From Parasediminibacterium sp046546515 (GTDB taxonomy: Bacteria > Bacteroidota > Bacteroidia > Chitinophagales > Chitinophagaceae), in assembly GCF_046546515.1 (NCBI RefSeq), contig NZ_JBKHKJ010000026.1, forward strand, positions 12,675 through 76,674: a DNA stretch of 64,000 nt. Direction: 5' to 3'. How positions within the stretch are numbered: the stretch's first letter is position 1; each line of letters begins with the position of its first letter. A program made the translations under genes and the position numbers. Of the stretch, positions 24,955 through 34,181 are shown piece after piece. The notes beneath the pieces are model-generated. The model saw only the letters and a program-made list of their open reading frames with translations, did not search any database and was not told where the DNA came from.

Positions 24955-25467
24955 GCAATAAAACTACCAAAAAACAGTTATACTAAACTTATTATGGGCA
25001 AGCAAAAGAAAAAAGAGAGAAAATATGGGGCTATTTTATGTTTTTTTGTACCTACACATTTTTAAAGAAGATCGAAAAGGAGCGAAAAATTTTGGTTCCT
25101 TTCTTTTTACTCGCATATATCTACATCATATTTTGTGTATTAAAATTGTAACTAACAGCTTACAAAAATTTATTTTTTTTATTTTATTTCCTTTTTTAGT
25201 TATGTACTTAAAGTGTATATTAATAAAAAATGAAAGATTTATTGCAGAAATTAGTCAATTATTACAAAATAATACCCCTTTGCATGTCTGTTGAAAGCGG
25301 CATAATATAGGCGTTTATTCAATAAAAAATTCATTAGTCAAAATAAATGGCAAAAGGAAAAAAACTGAAAAAAATTTTTCAAATGTTGATGGTTTGTCAT
25401 TCGCGTGTCATATTTTTGCACCCTCAAAGGGATATTTTTTCCACATTAGAATCAACCGACTGTGAAT
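24955..25467. other. AT-rich divergent intergenic region before the act operon
   Basis: About 510 bp between the EEP gene and actA. It is very AT-rich. An 89-codon ORF at 25025-25294 has low-complexity, Phe/Leu/Ile-rich translation and no start signals, and is not credible. The only feature supported is the promoter at 25411-25418. No repeat family of the window is present. Confidence 0.5.
25411..25418 (+). promoter_or_regulatory. TAnnTTTG -7 element of the respiratory operon
   Basis: TATTTTTG matches the Bacteroidota -7 consensus. A TTG at 25386-25388 lies 22 bp upstream, within the 17-23 bp range described for Flavobacterium promoters. It is 50 bp before the actA ATG and is the best candidate for the main promoter of the act-cox operon. 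Confidence 0.6.
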
Positions 25468-26733
25468 ATGGCATTTCTTAAAGGTTTCTCCAAATCAATC
25501 CTGATAGCATCAATTCTGCTTTTGGCAGTTCTGTTTATCAATACAGCTAAGGCTCAGGATGGTAAGGCTTTGTTTTCCCAGAATTGTGCTTCTTGTCACG
25601 CAGTAAACAAAAAACTGACAGGTCCTGCATTGGCTGGCGTGGAAGACCGCTGGCCAGATAAAACCAAATTGCATGCCTGGATCCACAACAGTGCAGCTTT
25701 TTTGAAAACAGGTGATCCATATGCCAATAACTTGTACAACGAGTTCAATAAAACGGCTATGAACCTATTCCCTCAATTGGCCGACAAGGAAATTGATGCG
25801 ATATTGGGGTATGTGAAAAAAACAGCTAGCGAAGCTGCTGCCGGTTCTGTTGCCGGCGCAGGTGGAAACCCTAACGATGCAAAAAATGGCGAAAGCGATA
25901 ATTCATTGTTGTTTGGCTTATTGACTTTGATATTGGCTGTGATAGCATTGGTTTTATTACAAGTCAATAGCAATCTTAAGAAATTAGCTGACGATAAAGA
26001 AGGTGTTATTTCGGCTGAGCCTATCCCTTTTTGGAAAAACAAGTCTTACATCGCCATGATAGTTGTAATACTATTTATTGTAGGCGGATTCTATACTACT
26101 AAAGGTGCTATCGGTTTTGGGCGTACCAAAAACTACCAGCCTAAACAACCTATTTATTATTCGCATAAAGTACATGCAGGCATTAACCAAATCAATTGCC
26201 AATATTGCCATATAGGCGTGTATCAAGGCAAGCAAGCTACCATACCTTCTGTAAATATTTGTATGAACTGCCACATGGCTATAAATGAATACAAGGGCGA
26301 GAAACTTTATACGGAAGAAGGCGAGGAAGTAAATGGTACTGCACAAATAAAAGAACTATACAAATATGCTGGCTTTGAAGAAGGCAAGCCATGGGACGCT
26401 ACAAAAGCCAAGCCAATTGAGTGGGTGCGCATCCACAACCTGCCAGACCATGTTTACTTCAACCACGCACAGCACGTAAAGGCTGGCCAAGTGGCTTGCC
26501 AAACCTGCCATGGTGAAATACAAAAAATGGGAGAAGTGAAGCAATTTGCTGAGCTTAGCATGGGCTGGTGCGTAAACTGCCATAGGGAAACCAAAGTGCA
26601 GTTTAAAGACAATGGCTTCTACAGCATCTACGAAAAATACCATGCCGACCTCAAAAGCGGTAAGTTAGATAGTACCAAAGGTGTTACTGTAGAAATGATT
26701 GGTGGTACAGAGTGTCAAAAATGTCATTATTAA
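25468..26733 (+). CDS. actA: alternative complex III subunit ActA, multiheme cytochrome c
   Basis: A 421-residue membrane-bound cytochrome of alternative complex III, which oxidises quinol and passes electrons to the terminal oxidase. After a signal peptide or anchor ending near KAQ, a class I cytochrome c domain carries CASCH at 40-44. Two membrane helices follow at about 146-166 and 192-212, then a c7-like multiheme region with CQYCH, CMNCH, CQTCH, CVNCH and a C-terminal CQKCH. The total is six CxxCH sites; Rhodothermus ActA was described as pentaheme, so the N-terminal monoheme domain may be an addition. The ATG at 25468 is preferred over the GTG two codons upstream. It is the first gene of actABCDEF. 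Confidence 0.95.
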   Translation: MAFLKGFSKSILIASILLLAVLFINTAKAQDGKALFSQNCASCHAVNKKLTGPALAGVEDRWPDKTKLHAWIHNSAAFLKTGDPYANNLYNEFNKTAMNLFPQLADKEIDAILGYVKKTASEAAAGSVAGAGGNPNDAKNGESDNSLLFGLLTLILAVIALVLLQVNSNLKKLADDKEGVISAEPIPFWKNKSYIAMIVVILFIVGGFYTTKGAIGFGRTKNYQPKQPIYYSHKVHAGINQINCQYCHIGVYQGKQATIPSVNICMNCHMAINEYKGEKLYTEEGEEVNGTAQIKELYKYAGFEEGKPWDATKAKPIEWVRIHNLPDHVYFNHAQHVKAGQVACQTCHGEIQKMGEVKQFAELSMGWCVNCHRETKVQFKDNGFYSIYEKYHADLKSGKLDSTKGVTVEMIGGTECQKCHY

Positions 26734-26823
26734 AATTAATTAATTAGCAAACCTGCTGATGTGTTGATGGGTGGATAGGGTTTTCCTGTATAACCAGATG
26801 GCACATTGAAGAATTATTATATT

Positions 26824-29800
26824 ATGAGTAAACAGCATTGGCAAAGCTTTGGTGAATTGAATAATTCTGATGCCTTTAAGCAATCAGTGAACGATGAGTT
26901 TCAGGAAGTACTTCCAATGGAAGCTGATGACAAAGGCTTTCTAGAAAGCAAAACCCCAAGAAGGGACTTTTTGAAATACCTAGGTTTTAGTACTGCAGCC
27001 GCTGCAATAGCTGCCAGTTGCGAGATACCTGTAAAAAAAGCAATCCCATTTGCCAATAAGCCTGAGGATATTGTTCCGGGTATATCTAATTATTATGCTA
27101 CTACTTACATACAAGATGGCGATGCAGTAAGTGTTATTGCCAAAGTAAGGGATGGCAGACCAATTAAAATAGAAGGTAACGAACTTAGTCCTATCACCAA
27201 AGGCGGCACTTCTGCAAGGGTTCAGGCTTCGGTTTTAGATTTATACGATACTGCCCGTTTGCGTTTCCCTTCCATCGACCAGAAAGAAGTAACTTTTGCT
27301 GATATTGACAATGCTATTGCAGGGTCACTTAAAGATTTAGGTGGTGCTTCAATAGTAGTATTAACCAGTTCTATTGTTTCGCCAACTACCAAAGAAATTA
27401 TTGTCCAGTTCTTGGCAAAAAATCCTGGTAGCAAGCATGTAACGTACGATGCTGTTTCATATAGCGGTATTTTATTGGCCAATCAAGCTACTTATGGCAA
27501 AACAGCCATACCTTCTTACAGATTCGACAATGCAAAAGTAATTGTAAGCCTTGCTGCTGACTTTTTAGGCACATGGCTTAGCCCTATTGAATTTGCAAAG
27601 CAATATTCAACGGGCAAGAAAATAAATGAAAGCAAACCTGAAATGAGCAAGCATATACACTTTGAAAGTGTATCGAGCCTTACAGGTAGCAATGCAGACG
27701 AGCGTTTCTTGCACCGCCCATCAGAAACAGGTGCAATTGCTGTTGCCTTGTTAGCAGCTATCAATGGTCAAGCTGTTTCAGGTATTGAAAATGCCAAACT
27801 AAAAGAGGGCATAGAAAAAGCAGCAAAAGAATTGCTTGCTAAAAGAGGTGAAGCCCTTGTAGTAAGCGGGAGCAACGATGTAAACGTGCAAATAGTTGTA
27901 AATGCTATTAACGAAGCATTGCAAGCTGGTGGCAAAACAATTGATTGGTCTGCCACTTACAATACAAAACAAGGTGTAGATGCCGACTTTGCTACTTTGG
28001 TAGATGACTTAAATGCTGGCAAAGTAGGTGCATTGTTGGTTTATGGAGCAAACCCTGCTTATTCTTGGTACGACAGCAAGAAATTTGTTGAAGGCATTAA
28101 GAAAGTAAAAGTTACCATTTCATTCAGCGGCAAGGCAGACGAAACAACCCAATTGTGCAAATATGTACTGCCTAATAACCACTACTTGGAAAGTTGGGGC
28201 GATGCAGAAATAAAAACAAACCAATATTCCCTTATACAACCTACCATTTACCCTTTGTTCAAAACCCGTCAATGGCAGGATAGCTTGTTGAAATGGTCGG
28301 GTTCAACTGTTGATTACCTTGCCTTTGTAAAACAATACTGGTCAGCAAAAGTTGGTGGCGAAACTAGTTGGGACAAGGCTTTGCAAGATGGCGTTATAAA
28401 CCCTACTGTTGTGGCTGCTTCTGCCTCAAGTTTTAGTAGCTCAAGTGTGGCTACTGCTGTTTCAGCAATTGGTGGATATAAAAAAGTAACGGGTACTGAA
28501 TTGTTCCTTTACCAAAAAGTAGCTATAGGTGCTGGCGAAGGTGCTGCTAACCCTTGGTTGCAGGAAATGCCAGACCCCATTACCAAAGCAACATGGGACA
28601 ACTACCTGATCGTTTCTCCTGCAATGGCAATTACTTTATTGGGTATTGATTTAAAGAATAATGGCCAAGCTGATGCTTATGAGGTAAAACCACCTAAGCA
28701 TGTGGTAGAAATAAAAGCCAATGGTATTTCTGTAAAATTGCCAACATTAATTATACCTGGCACACACCCCAATACTGTTGGTATAGCTTTGGGGTATGGC
28801 CGTGCAAAAGAATTGGGCAAATCTGTTGTTAATGATGAAGGCACTACCCGTGGAGCAAATGTTTTCCCTTTTGCATCCTTGTTGAATGGCACTGTAAGTT
28901 TTAGTGTTTCAGAAGTTGCTTTAACTGATACAAAAGAAAAATACCCCGTAGCACTTACGCAAACGCACAATATATATAATACTAGCCAAGGCAACCGTAC
29001 AGAGGTAATGAAAGAAATTACCTTGGCTGAGTATAAGCACAAGCCTGACGAAATATTAGAAGACAGGGAAGCGGAAGCAAAACCTTATGGTGGGTTGGCT
29101 AACTACCAAGCACAAGGCACTATTTACCCTAACTCCATGAACGACCGCCCGGGTATTAAGTGGGGCATGAGTGTGGATTTAAATACCTGTACTGGTTGTG
29201 GCGCTTGCGTGGTAGCTTGTAATGCAGAAAACAACGTTGCTGTTGTAGGCAAGCCAGAAGTATTGCGTGGTCACGAAATGCACTGGCTGCGTATAGATAG
29301 GTATTATAGCGGTACAGATTTGGAAAACCCGAAAGTGGTGTTCCAGCCATTGATGTGCCAGCACTGCGACAATGCGCCTTGCGAAAACGTTTGTCCTGTA
29401 GCAGCTACCAACCACAGCAGCGAAGGGCTAAACCAAATGACTTATAACCGTTGTATTGGTACAAGGTATTGCGCCAACAACTGTCCTTATAAAGTACGCC
29501 GTTTCAACTGGGCCGATTATACAGGTGCAGACAGCTTCCCAGACAACCAAAAAGAAGTATTGAACGATGTGGTGTTGAATATGAACGACGACTTAACTAG
29601 AATGGTTTTAAACCCTGATGTTACGGTGCGTTCAAGAGGCGTAATTGAAAAATGTTCTTTTTGCGTGCAACGCTTGCAAACTGCTAAATTGGATGCCAAG
29701 AAAGAAAGCAGGCCAATGGTTGACAGTGATATTAAAGTGGCTTGCCAGCAAGCTTGCCCTTCAAACGCTATTATTTTTGGTAATGCAAACGATAAGAAAA

Positions 29801-29964
29801 GTGCAGTTACGGCACATAGGGCAGACAACCCTAACCGCTTGTTCCTTTCTTTAGAGCAATTGCATGTATTGCCAAATGTTACTTATTTGGCAAAGGTGAG
29901 GAACATAGAAGAAGGGGAAGCGAAAGAAGGAAAAGAAGCAAAGAAAGAAGGGGCAAAAGCATAA
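26824..29964 (+). CDS. actB: alternative complex III subunit ActB, molybdopterin-oxidoreductase-like iron-sulfur protein
   Basis: A 1046-residue fusion. A Tat-type signal has RRDFLKYLGF at 46-55, displaced from the N-terminus by about 45 residues as is usual for Bacteroidota ActB. A molybdopterin-oxidoreductase-like domain (about 60-740) has lost cofactor function in this family. A ferredoxin-like domain (about 775-1000) has four Cys clusters: CTGCGACVVAC, CQHCDNAPCENVCP, CIGTRYCANNCP and CSFC...ACQQACP. In the third, the second Cys of the usual CIGCRYC is Thr, consistent with the [3Fe-4S] cluster known in ActB. The last ~20 residues are Lys/Glu-rich. The start is the ATG at 26824; an upstream TTG is less likely. 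It transfers electrons within the complex on the periplasmic side. Confidence 0.95.
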   Translation: MSKQHWQSFGELNNSDAFKQSVNDEFQEVLPMEADDKGFLESKTPRRDFLKYLGFSTAAAAIAASCEIPVKKAIPFANKPEDIVPGISNYYATTYIQDGDAVSVIAKVRDGRPIKIEGNELSPITKGGTSARVQASVLDLYDTARLRFPSIDQKEVTFADIDNAIAGSLKDLGGASIVVLTSSIVSPTTKEIIVQFLAKNPGSKHVTYDAVSYSGILLANQATYGKTAIPSYRFDNAKVIVSLAADFLGTWLSPIEFAKQYSTGKKINESKPEMSKHIHFESVSSLTGSNADERFLHRPSETGAIAVALLAAINGQAVSGIENAKLKEGIEKAAKELLAKRGEALVVSGSNDVNVQIVVNAINEALQAGGKTIDWSATYNTKQGVDADFATLVDDLNAGKVGALLVYGANPAYSWYDSKKFVEGIKKVKVTISFSGKADETTQLCKYVLPNNHYLESWGDAEIKTNQYSLIQPTIYPLFKTRQWQDSLLKWSGSTVDYLAFVKQYWSAKVGGETSWDKALQDGVINPTVVAASASSFSSSSVATAVSAIGGYKKVTGTELFLYQKVAIGAGEGAANPWLQEMPDPITKATWDNYLIVSPAMAITLLGIDLKNNGQADAYEVKPPKHVVEIKANGISVKLPTLIIPGTHPNTVGIALGYGRAKELGKSVVNDEGTTRGANVFPFASLLNGTVSFSVSEVALTDTKEKYPVALTQTHNIYNTSQGNRTEVMKEITLAEYKHKPDEILEDREAEAKPYGGLANYQAQGTIYPNSMNDRPGIKWGMSVDLNTCTGCGACVVACNAENNVAVVGKPEVLRGHEMHWLRIDRYYSGTDLENPKVVFQPLMCQHCDNAPCENVCPVAATNHSSEGLNQMTYNRCIGTRYCANNCPYKVRRFNWADYTGADSFPDNQKEVLNDVVLNMNDDLTRMVLNPDVTVRSRGVIEKCSFCVQRLQTAKLDAKKESRPMVDSDIKVACQQACPSNAIIFGNANDKKSAVTAHRADNPNRLFLSLEQLHVLPNVTYLAKVRNIEEGEAKEGKEAKKEGAKA

Positions 29965-30077
29965 AGAATGATAAAGGACGGTTGTTATCCTGATACAGGA
30001 TGCAATAGTTATTCATAATTATATTACGCTAAGGATTACGGGTTTTAAATCCTCAACTGAAAAATAATCATATACAA

Positions 30078-31517
30078 ATGCACTTAAAGTACGAATCACA
30101 GCTTAGGGAGCCTCTTGTTAAAGGGAATAAGAATTATCATCAGGTAACTGAGGATATTATACGCCCCATTGAAGCAAAGCCTACCCGTTTATGGTACATC
30201 GGTTTCTACATTGCAGTTTGCTTGTTGATGTTTGGTGTCTATTCTGTTTACAGGGAAGTTACCTATGGTATTGGGCAGTGGAACTTAAATAAAACCATTG
30301 GATGGGGCTGGGATATTACCAACTTCGTATGGTGGGTAGGTATAGGTCACGCAGGTACTTTGATTTCGGCTATCTTGTTGCTTTTCCGCCAAGGATGGAG
30401 GACGGGTGTAAACCGTGCGGCAGAAGCGATGACCATCTTTGCGGTAATGTGCGCAGGGCAGTTCCCCATATTCCACATGGGTAGGGTTTGGATGGCTTTC
30501 TTTGTATTGCCTTATGCCAACTCTCGTGGCCCATTATGGGTGAATTTTAACTCTCCATTGCTTTGGGACGTGTTCGCCATCTCTACTTACTTTACTGTTT
30601 CCCTTTTATTTTGGTATAGTGGTTTATTGCCTGACTTTGCAACAGTAAGGGACAGGGCTAAAACAAAATTACGCCAGCGTTTATACGGCACAGCAGCTTT
30701 CGGCTGGACAGGTAGTACTAAGCACTGGCAGCGCCACGAAAGCCTGTCATTGGTATTGGCTGGTTTATCTACTCCGCTTGTATTGTCTGTACATACTATT
30801 GTATCTTTTGACTTTGCCACATCTGTAATACCAGGTTGGCATACAACCATCTTCCCTCCATACTTCGTAGCTGGGGCTATCTTCTCTGGGTTTGCAATGG
30901 TGCAATCGCTGATGTTGATTGTAAGAAAAGTGTTTGCCTTGCAAGATTATATTACCCTTGGCCACATTGAAGCCATGAACAAAGTAATTGTATTAACTGG
31001 TTCTATAGTTGGTATTGCATACTTAACGGAACTATTCATGGGTTGGTATAGCCAAAACAAATATGAAGGGTATACATTCTGGTATAGCCGTGCTTATTTG
31101 TTCAGCCCTTATGGCTGGAGCTATTGGGGCATGATGACTTGCAACGTATTGAGCCCGCAAATATTTTGGTTCAGGAAAATGCGCCGCAACTTGTTTGTAA
31201 CCTTCTTTATGAGCGTGATTGTAAACATTGGGATGTGGTTCGAGCGTTTTGTAATCATTGTTACTTCGTTGTATAGGGATTACCTGCCATCTTCTTGGAG
31301 CGTTTATTACAGCCCAAGCACATTCGAGATAGGCTTTTACTTAGGTACATTTGGCTTGTTCTTCACTTGCTTCTTCCTTTTTGCCAAATATTTCCCTGTA
31401 ATTGCGGTAGCAGAAATTAAGTATGTATTGAAGATTACTGGTGATAATTACAAACAAGAAATGGGTACTGTGGAAGTGCAAAGTGCAGAGCATTTTGCAC
31501 ACGAATACGCTCACTAG
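30078..31517 (+). CDS. actC: alternative complex III subunit ActC, NrfD/PsrC-like quinol-binding membrane protein
   Basis: A 479-residue integral membrane protein with about ten hydrophobic helices, beginning around FYIAVCLLMFGVYSVY. It belongs to the NrfD/PsrC family; ActC is one of the two subunits (with ActF) that hold the quinol site and possible proton path. The soluble N-terminal ~50 residues (HLKYESQLREPLVKGNKNYHQVTEDI) match the family's conserved interaction arm with ActB. It follows actB after 113 bp without a terminator. Between it and actD sits a dispersed GC-rich hairpin. Confidence 0.95.
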   Translation: MHLKYESQLREPLVKGNKNYHQVTEDIIRPIEAKPTRLWYIGFYIAVCLLMFGVYSVYREVTYGIGQWNLNKTIGWGWDITNFVWWVGIGHAGTLISAILLLFRQGWRTGVNRAAEAMTIFAVMCAGQFPIFHMGRVWMAFFVLPYANSRGPLWVNFNSPLLWDVFAISTYFTVSLLFWYSGLLPDFATVRDRAKTKLRQRLYGTAAFGWTGSTKHWQRHESLSLVLAGLSTPLVLSVHTIVSFDFATSVIPGWHTTIFPPYFVAGAIFSGFAMVQSLMLIVRKVFALQDYITLGHIEAMNKVIVLTGSIVGIAYLTELFMGWYSQNKYEGYTFWYSRAYLFSPYGWSYWGMMTCNVLSPQIFWFRKMRRNLFVTFFMSVIVNIGMWFERFVIIVTSLYRDYLPSSWSVYYSPSTFEIGFYLGTFGLFFTCFFLFAKYFPVIAVAEIKYVLKITGDNYKQEMGTVEVQSAEHFAHEYAH

Positions 31518-31531
31518 TGTATGGGCTTTCC

Positions 31532-31563
31532 CCTCTCTTTCGGAGAGAGGTTGTGGTGAGGTC
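31532..31563. repeat. GC-rich dispersed hairpin inside the act operon
   Basis: CCTCTCT and AGAGAGG form a 7-bp stem around TTCGG, followed by TTGTGGTGAGGTC. It is the reverse-strand form of the CCTCACCCC...CTCTCC repeat at 1211-1247. It sits 14 bp after the actC stop. With no T-run it should weaken, and not end, transcription into actD. Confidence 0.7.
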
Positions 31564-31621
31564 GAAATGAATTTTATTATCCGAGCTGTTGCCGTTGGTT
31601 TGCAACTCAATTATTAATAAT

Positions 31622-32212
31622 ATGGCAAAAAAGAAATTTGTAGTTGGATGCTTTGATACAGAGGACACTTTGTTCCCGGCTGTAAAAAAAGTACGCACTG
31701 CGGGGTACAAACTCCATGACATCTATACGCCTTTTGCTGTGCACGGCCTCGACCATGCAATGGGCTTGAGGGAAACAAGTTTGCATACTGCTGGTTTTAT
31801 CTATGGCATCACAGGTACTACCACTGCATTAAGCTGCATTAGCTGGATTTTTACAAAAGACTGGCCTTTGAATATTGGTGGCAAGCCACACTTTGCATTG
31901 CCAGCTTGGATACCTATTACTTTCGAGTTAACTGTATTGTTTGCAGCTGTGGGAATGGTGCTTACTTTTTGTTACCTATGTCAATTGGCCCCTTTCGTGA
32001 AAAAACACCATTTTCATTTGAGGGCTACCGATGATTTGTTTGTAATGGTGATAGAATGTACAGACAAAACAAATACCGATGATTTAAAAGTTTTTTTGAG
32101 TAACGCTGGAGCAATAGAAACAGATTTGCAAATAGCAGAACCAGATTGGTGGGTTGGCAGATATGATATTGATGAATTACCATTCGAAAACAAAACAGTA
32201 GTAGCGGCTTAA
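31622..32212 (+). CDS. actD: alternative complex III subunit ActD (DUF3341)
   Basis: A 196-residue protein with a cytoplasmic ferredoxin-like N-terminal half (KKFVVGCFDTEDTLFPAVKKVRTAGYKLHDIYTPFAVHGLD) and two membrane helices (about 57-80 and 100-125) around a loop containing DWPLNIGGKPHFALPAWIPITFELTVL, the conserved DUF3341 stretch. This is the ActD subunit, which anchors the complex in the membrane; no cofactor is expected. The ATG at 31622 is preferred over a TTG 11 codons upstream. It is separated from actE by 11 bp. Confidence 0.95.
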   Translation: MAKKKFVVGCFDTEDTLFPAVKKVRTAGYKLHDIYTPFAVHGLDHAMGLRETSLHTAGFIYGITGTTTALSCISWIFTKDWPLNIGGKPHFALPAWIPITFELTVLFAAVGMVLTFCYLCQLAPFVKKHHFHLRATDDLFVMVIECTDKTNTDDLKVFLSNAGAIETDLQIAEPDWWVGRYDIDELPFENKTVVAA

Positions 32213-32223
32213 TTTTAGTAAAA

Positions 32224-32850
32224 ATGAAGAAATACATATTCATATTTGGAATTATTGGTTCGCTGTTAACTATAATTGGTTGCAGCGATGTAAAGCGTGA
32301 CCCAGGAACTATTTATATGCCCGACATGGCGTATAGCAGGGCTTATGAATCTTATGCTGATCATAGTAATTTAGCTGCTGCTGGTATTAACTACAACAAC
32401 CAGCCTGTAAAGGGTACTATCGCAAGAGGCGAAGAATTTCCTTTCCCCTATACTAAAGATGCGGCAGGCGATACGGCTAATTACGTAGCTGCAAAGCAAG
32501 CAAAAAGCCCGATTGATAGTTTGTCAATTACTGATTTAAAAGAGGCAGAACGCTTGTACCTGATAAACTGTGGTATTTGCCACGGAAAAAATTTGGATGG
32601 CAACGGCCCTTTGTACAAAGATGGCAATGGACCTTATCCTGCAAAGCCTGCTAATTTGGCTGGCGATGTAAAGTATCAGAACATGCCAGAAGGGCAAATG
32701 TTTTATTCTGTGGCTTATGGCAAAAACCTGATGGGAAGCTATGCTTCGCAATTGAGCCGCAAGCAAAGGTGGATGGTGATTAAATATATTAAGACAAAGC
32801 AGGTAAAAGCTGCTGAGCCTGCTGCTGCAATGGCAACTGCATCAAAATAA
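32224..32850 (+). CDS. actE: alternative complex III subunit ActE, lipoprotein cytochrome c
   Basis: A 208-residue lipoprotein. The signal peptide ends in TIIGC, with lipidated Cys20. One class I heme site, CGICH, is at 116-120 in LYLINCGICHGKNLDG, with a probable axial Met in the GQMFYSVAYGKNLMGSY region near 165. ActE is the monoheme cytochrome of alternative complex III and probably delivers electrons to the oxidase. The C-terminal tail is Ala/Lys-rich. It lies within the act operon, 49 bp ahead of actF. Confidence 0.95.
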   Translation: MKKYIFIFGIIGSLLTIIGCSDVKRDPGTIYMPDMAYSRAYESYADHSNLAAAGINYNNQPVKGTIARGEEFPFPYTKDAAGDTANYVAAKQAKSPIDSLSITDLKEAERLYLINCGICHGKNLDGNGPLYKDGNGPYPAKPANLAGDVKYQNMPEGQMFYSVAYGKNLMGSYASQLSRKQRWMVIKYIKTKQVKAAEPAAAMATASK

Positions 32851-32899
32851 TTCCTTAAATTAATATTGGCATAGCCAATACAGATTCAAAAGACATACA

Positions 32900-34129
32900 A
32901 TGGCATCAGTAAAATTACAGTTTGAAATTCCTAGTAAGCTAAAAACGTGGTCTTATTCTTTGATAGGGATTGGATTGTTAGCATTGATACTCGGATTTGT
33001 AAAAAGTGGCATGAGCAAAGATGAACACGAGCAAGCCGTATTTATAGGTACTATCATGTACAATACCATATTTTGGACATTGATATGCAATGCCTGTATG
33101 TTTTTTCTTTGTGTTACTACTTTGGCAATGGGCGGCTGGCAGCAAACTTTCAGGCGTGTGCCAGAAGCTATTTCTACCATGGTGCCTATTTTTGGTTCTA
33201 TCACATTGGTAGTATTGCTTTTTGTTGTCTTTACAGGTAAACATGAAGTTTACCATTGGTTGGATAGCGAAGCGGTATTAAAAGATACCATATTAAGCGG
33301 AAAATCTGGCTTCTTGAATGTCAAGTTTTTTGCTATTTGGACTACTTTGGCTATTGGGTTATGGAGTTTGTTGGGTTACAGGATGCGTTTGCTTAGCAAT
33401 GAGGCTGATAAGGAAGCATTTGATAATGTGAGTGGTACAAAATTCATTTTCCAAAATACAGTGCGTGCTTCTATGTTTTTGGCTTGGTTTGGCTTGACGG
33501 TTGGTTCTACAATACCTTGGTTATGGATGATGAGCATTGACCCGCATTGGTATAGTACCATGTATAGCTGGTACACATTTGCTAGTTCTTTTGTAAGCGG
33601 CATCAGCTTGATGGCATTGTGGGTTATTTATTTGAAAAATAAAGGCTATTTGGAATATACAACACAAGAGCATTTGCACGATATTGGAAAATTCATGTTT
33701 GCATTCTCTATATTTTGGACGTATTTATGGTTCTCTCAATACATGCTTATTTGGTATGCAAATATTCCGGAAGAAACTATTTATTTTAAAACCCGGGTTC
33801 AAGGTGCATTCAAAGGAATATTTTTCTTCAACTTGATAATCAATTTCCTTTGTCCGTTGTTAATATTAATGAAGCGTGCAGCTAAAAGGAATTATACATT
33901 GGTTACCTTCATGGCAGTATTGATTATTTTTGGGCATTGGATAGATTTTTACCAAATGGTAATTGGTAGCATCAGCAAAAATCATATCACGCTTGGCTGG
34001 TTGGATTTCGGGATTTTGAGTTTCTTCATAGGCCTGATGATACTCGGTGTTAGCAGTGCACTGGCAAGCAAGCCATTGATACCTAAGTACCACCCTTTCT
34101 TGAAAGAAAGTATCATACACCATACCTAG
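32900..34129 (+). CDS. actF: alternative complex III subunit ActF
   Basis: A 409-residue membrane protein with about ten helices, starting with SLIGIGLLALILGFV. It is the NrfD-like second membrane subunit of alternative complex III, paralogous to ActC. Conserved polar positions in helices (for example HDIGKFMFAFSIFWTYLWFSQYMLIWYANIPEET) fit ActF. It is followed after 52 bp by the oxidase subunit II gene, so both complexes are expressed as one unit, in line with the ACIII-oxidase supercomplex isolated from Flavobacterium. Confidence 0.95.
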   Translation: MASVKLQFEIPSKLKTWSYSLIGIGLLALILGFVKSGMSKDEHEQAVFIGTIMYNTIFWTLICNACMFFLCVTTLAMGGWQQTFRRVPEAISTMVPIFGSITLVVLLFVVFTGKHEVYHWLDSEAVLKDTILSGKSGFLNVKFFAIWTTLAIGLWSLLGYRMRLLSNEADKEAFDNVSGTKFIFQNTVRASMFLAWFGLTVGSTIPWLWMMSIDPHWYSTMYSWYTFASSFVSGISLMALWVIYLKNKGYLEYTTQEHLHDIGKFMFAFSIFWTYLWFSQYMLIWYANIPEETIYFKTRVQGAFKGIFFFNLIINFLCPLLILMKRAAKRNYTLVTFMAVLIIFGHWIDFYQMVIGSISKNHITLGWLDFGILSFFIGLMILGVSSALASKPLIPKYHPFLKESIIHHT

Positions 34130-34181
34130 TTTAGTTTTATGCTTCAATAGAAGCTACCTAATTTAAAAATATTTATTTTTT

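Noticed and set aside
25025..25294. 89-codon ORF upstream of actA
   Set aside because: Low-complexity, hydrophobic translation in very AT-rich DNA, with no start context and overlapping the likely promoter region side.
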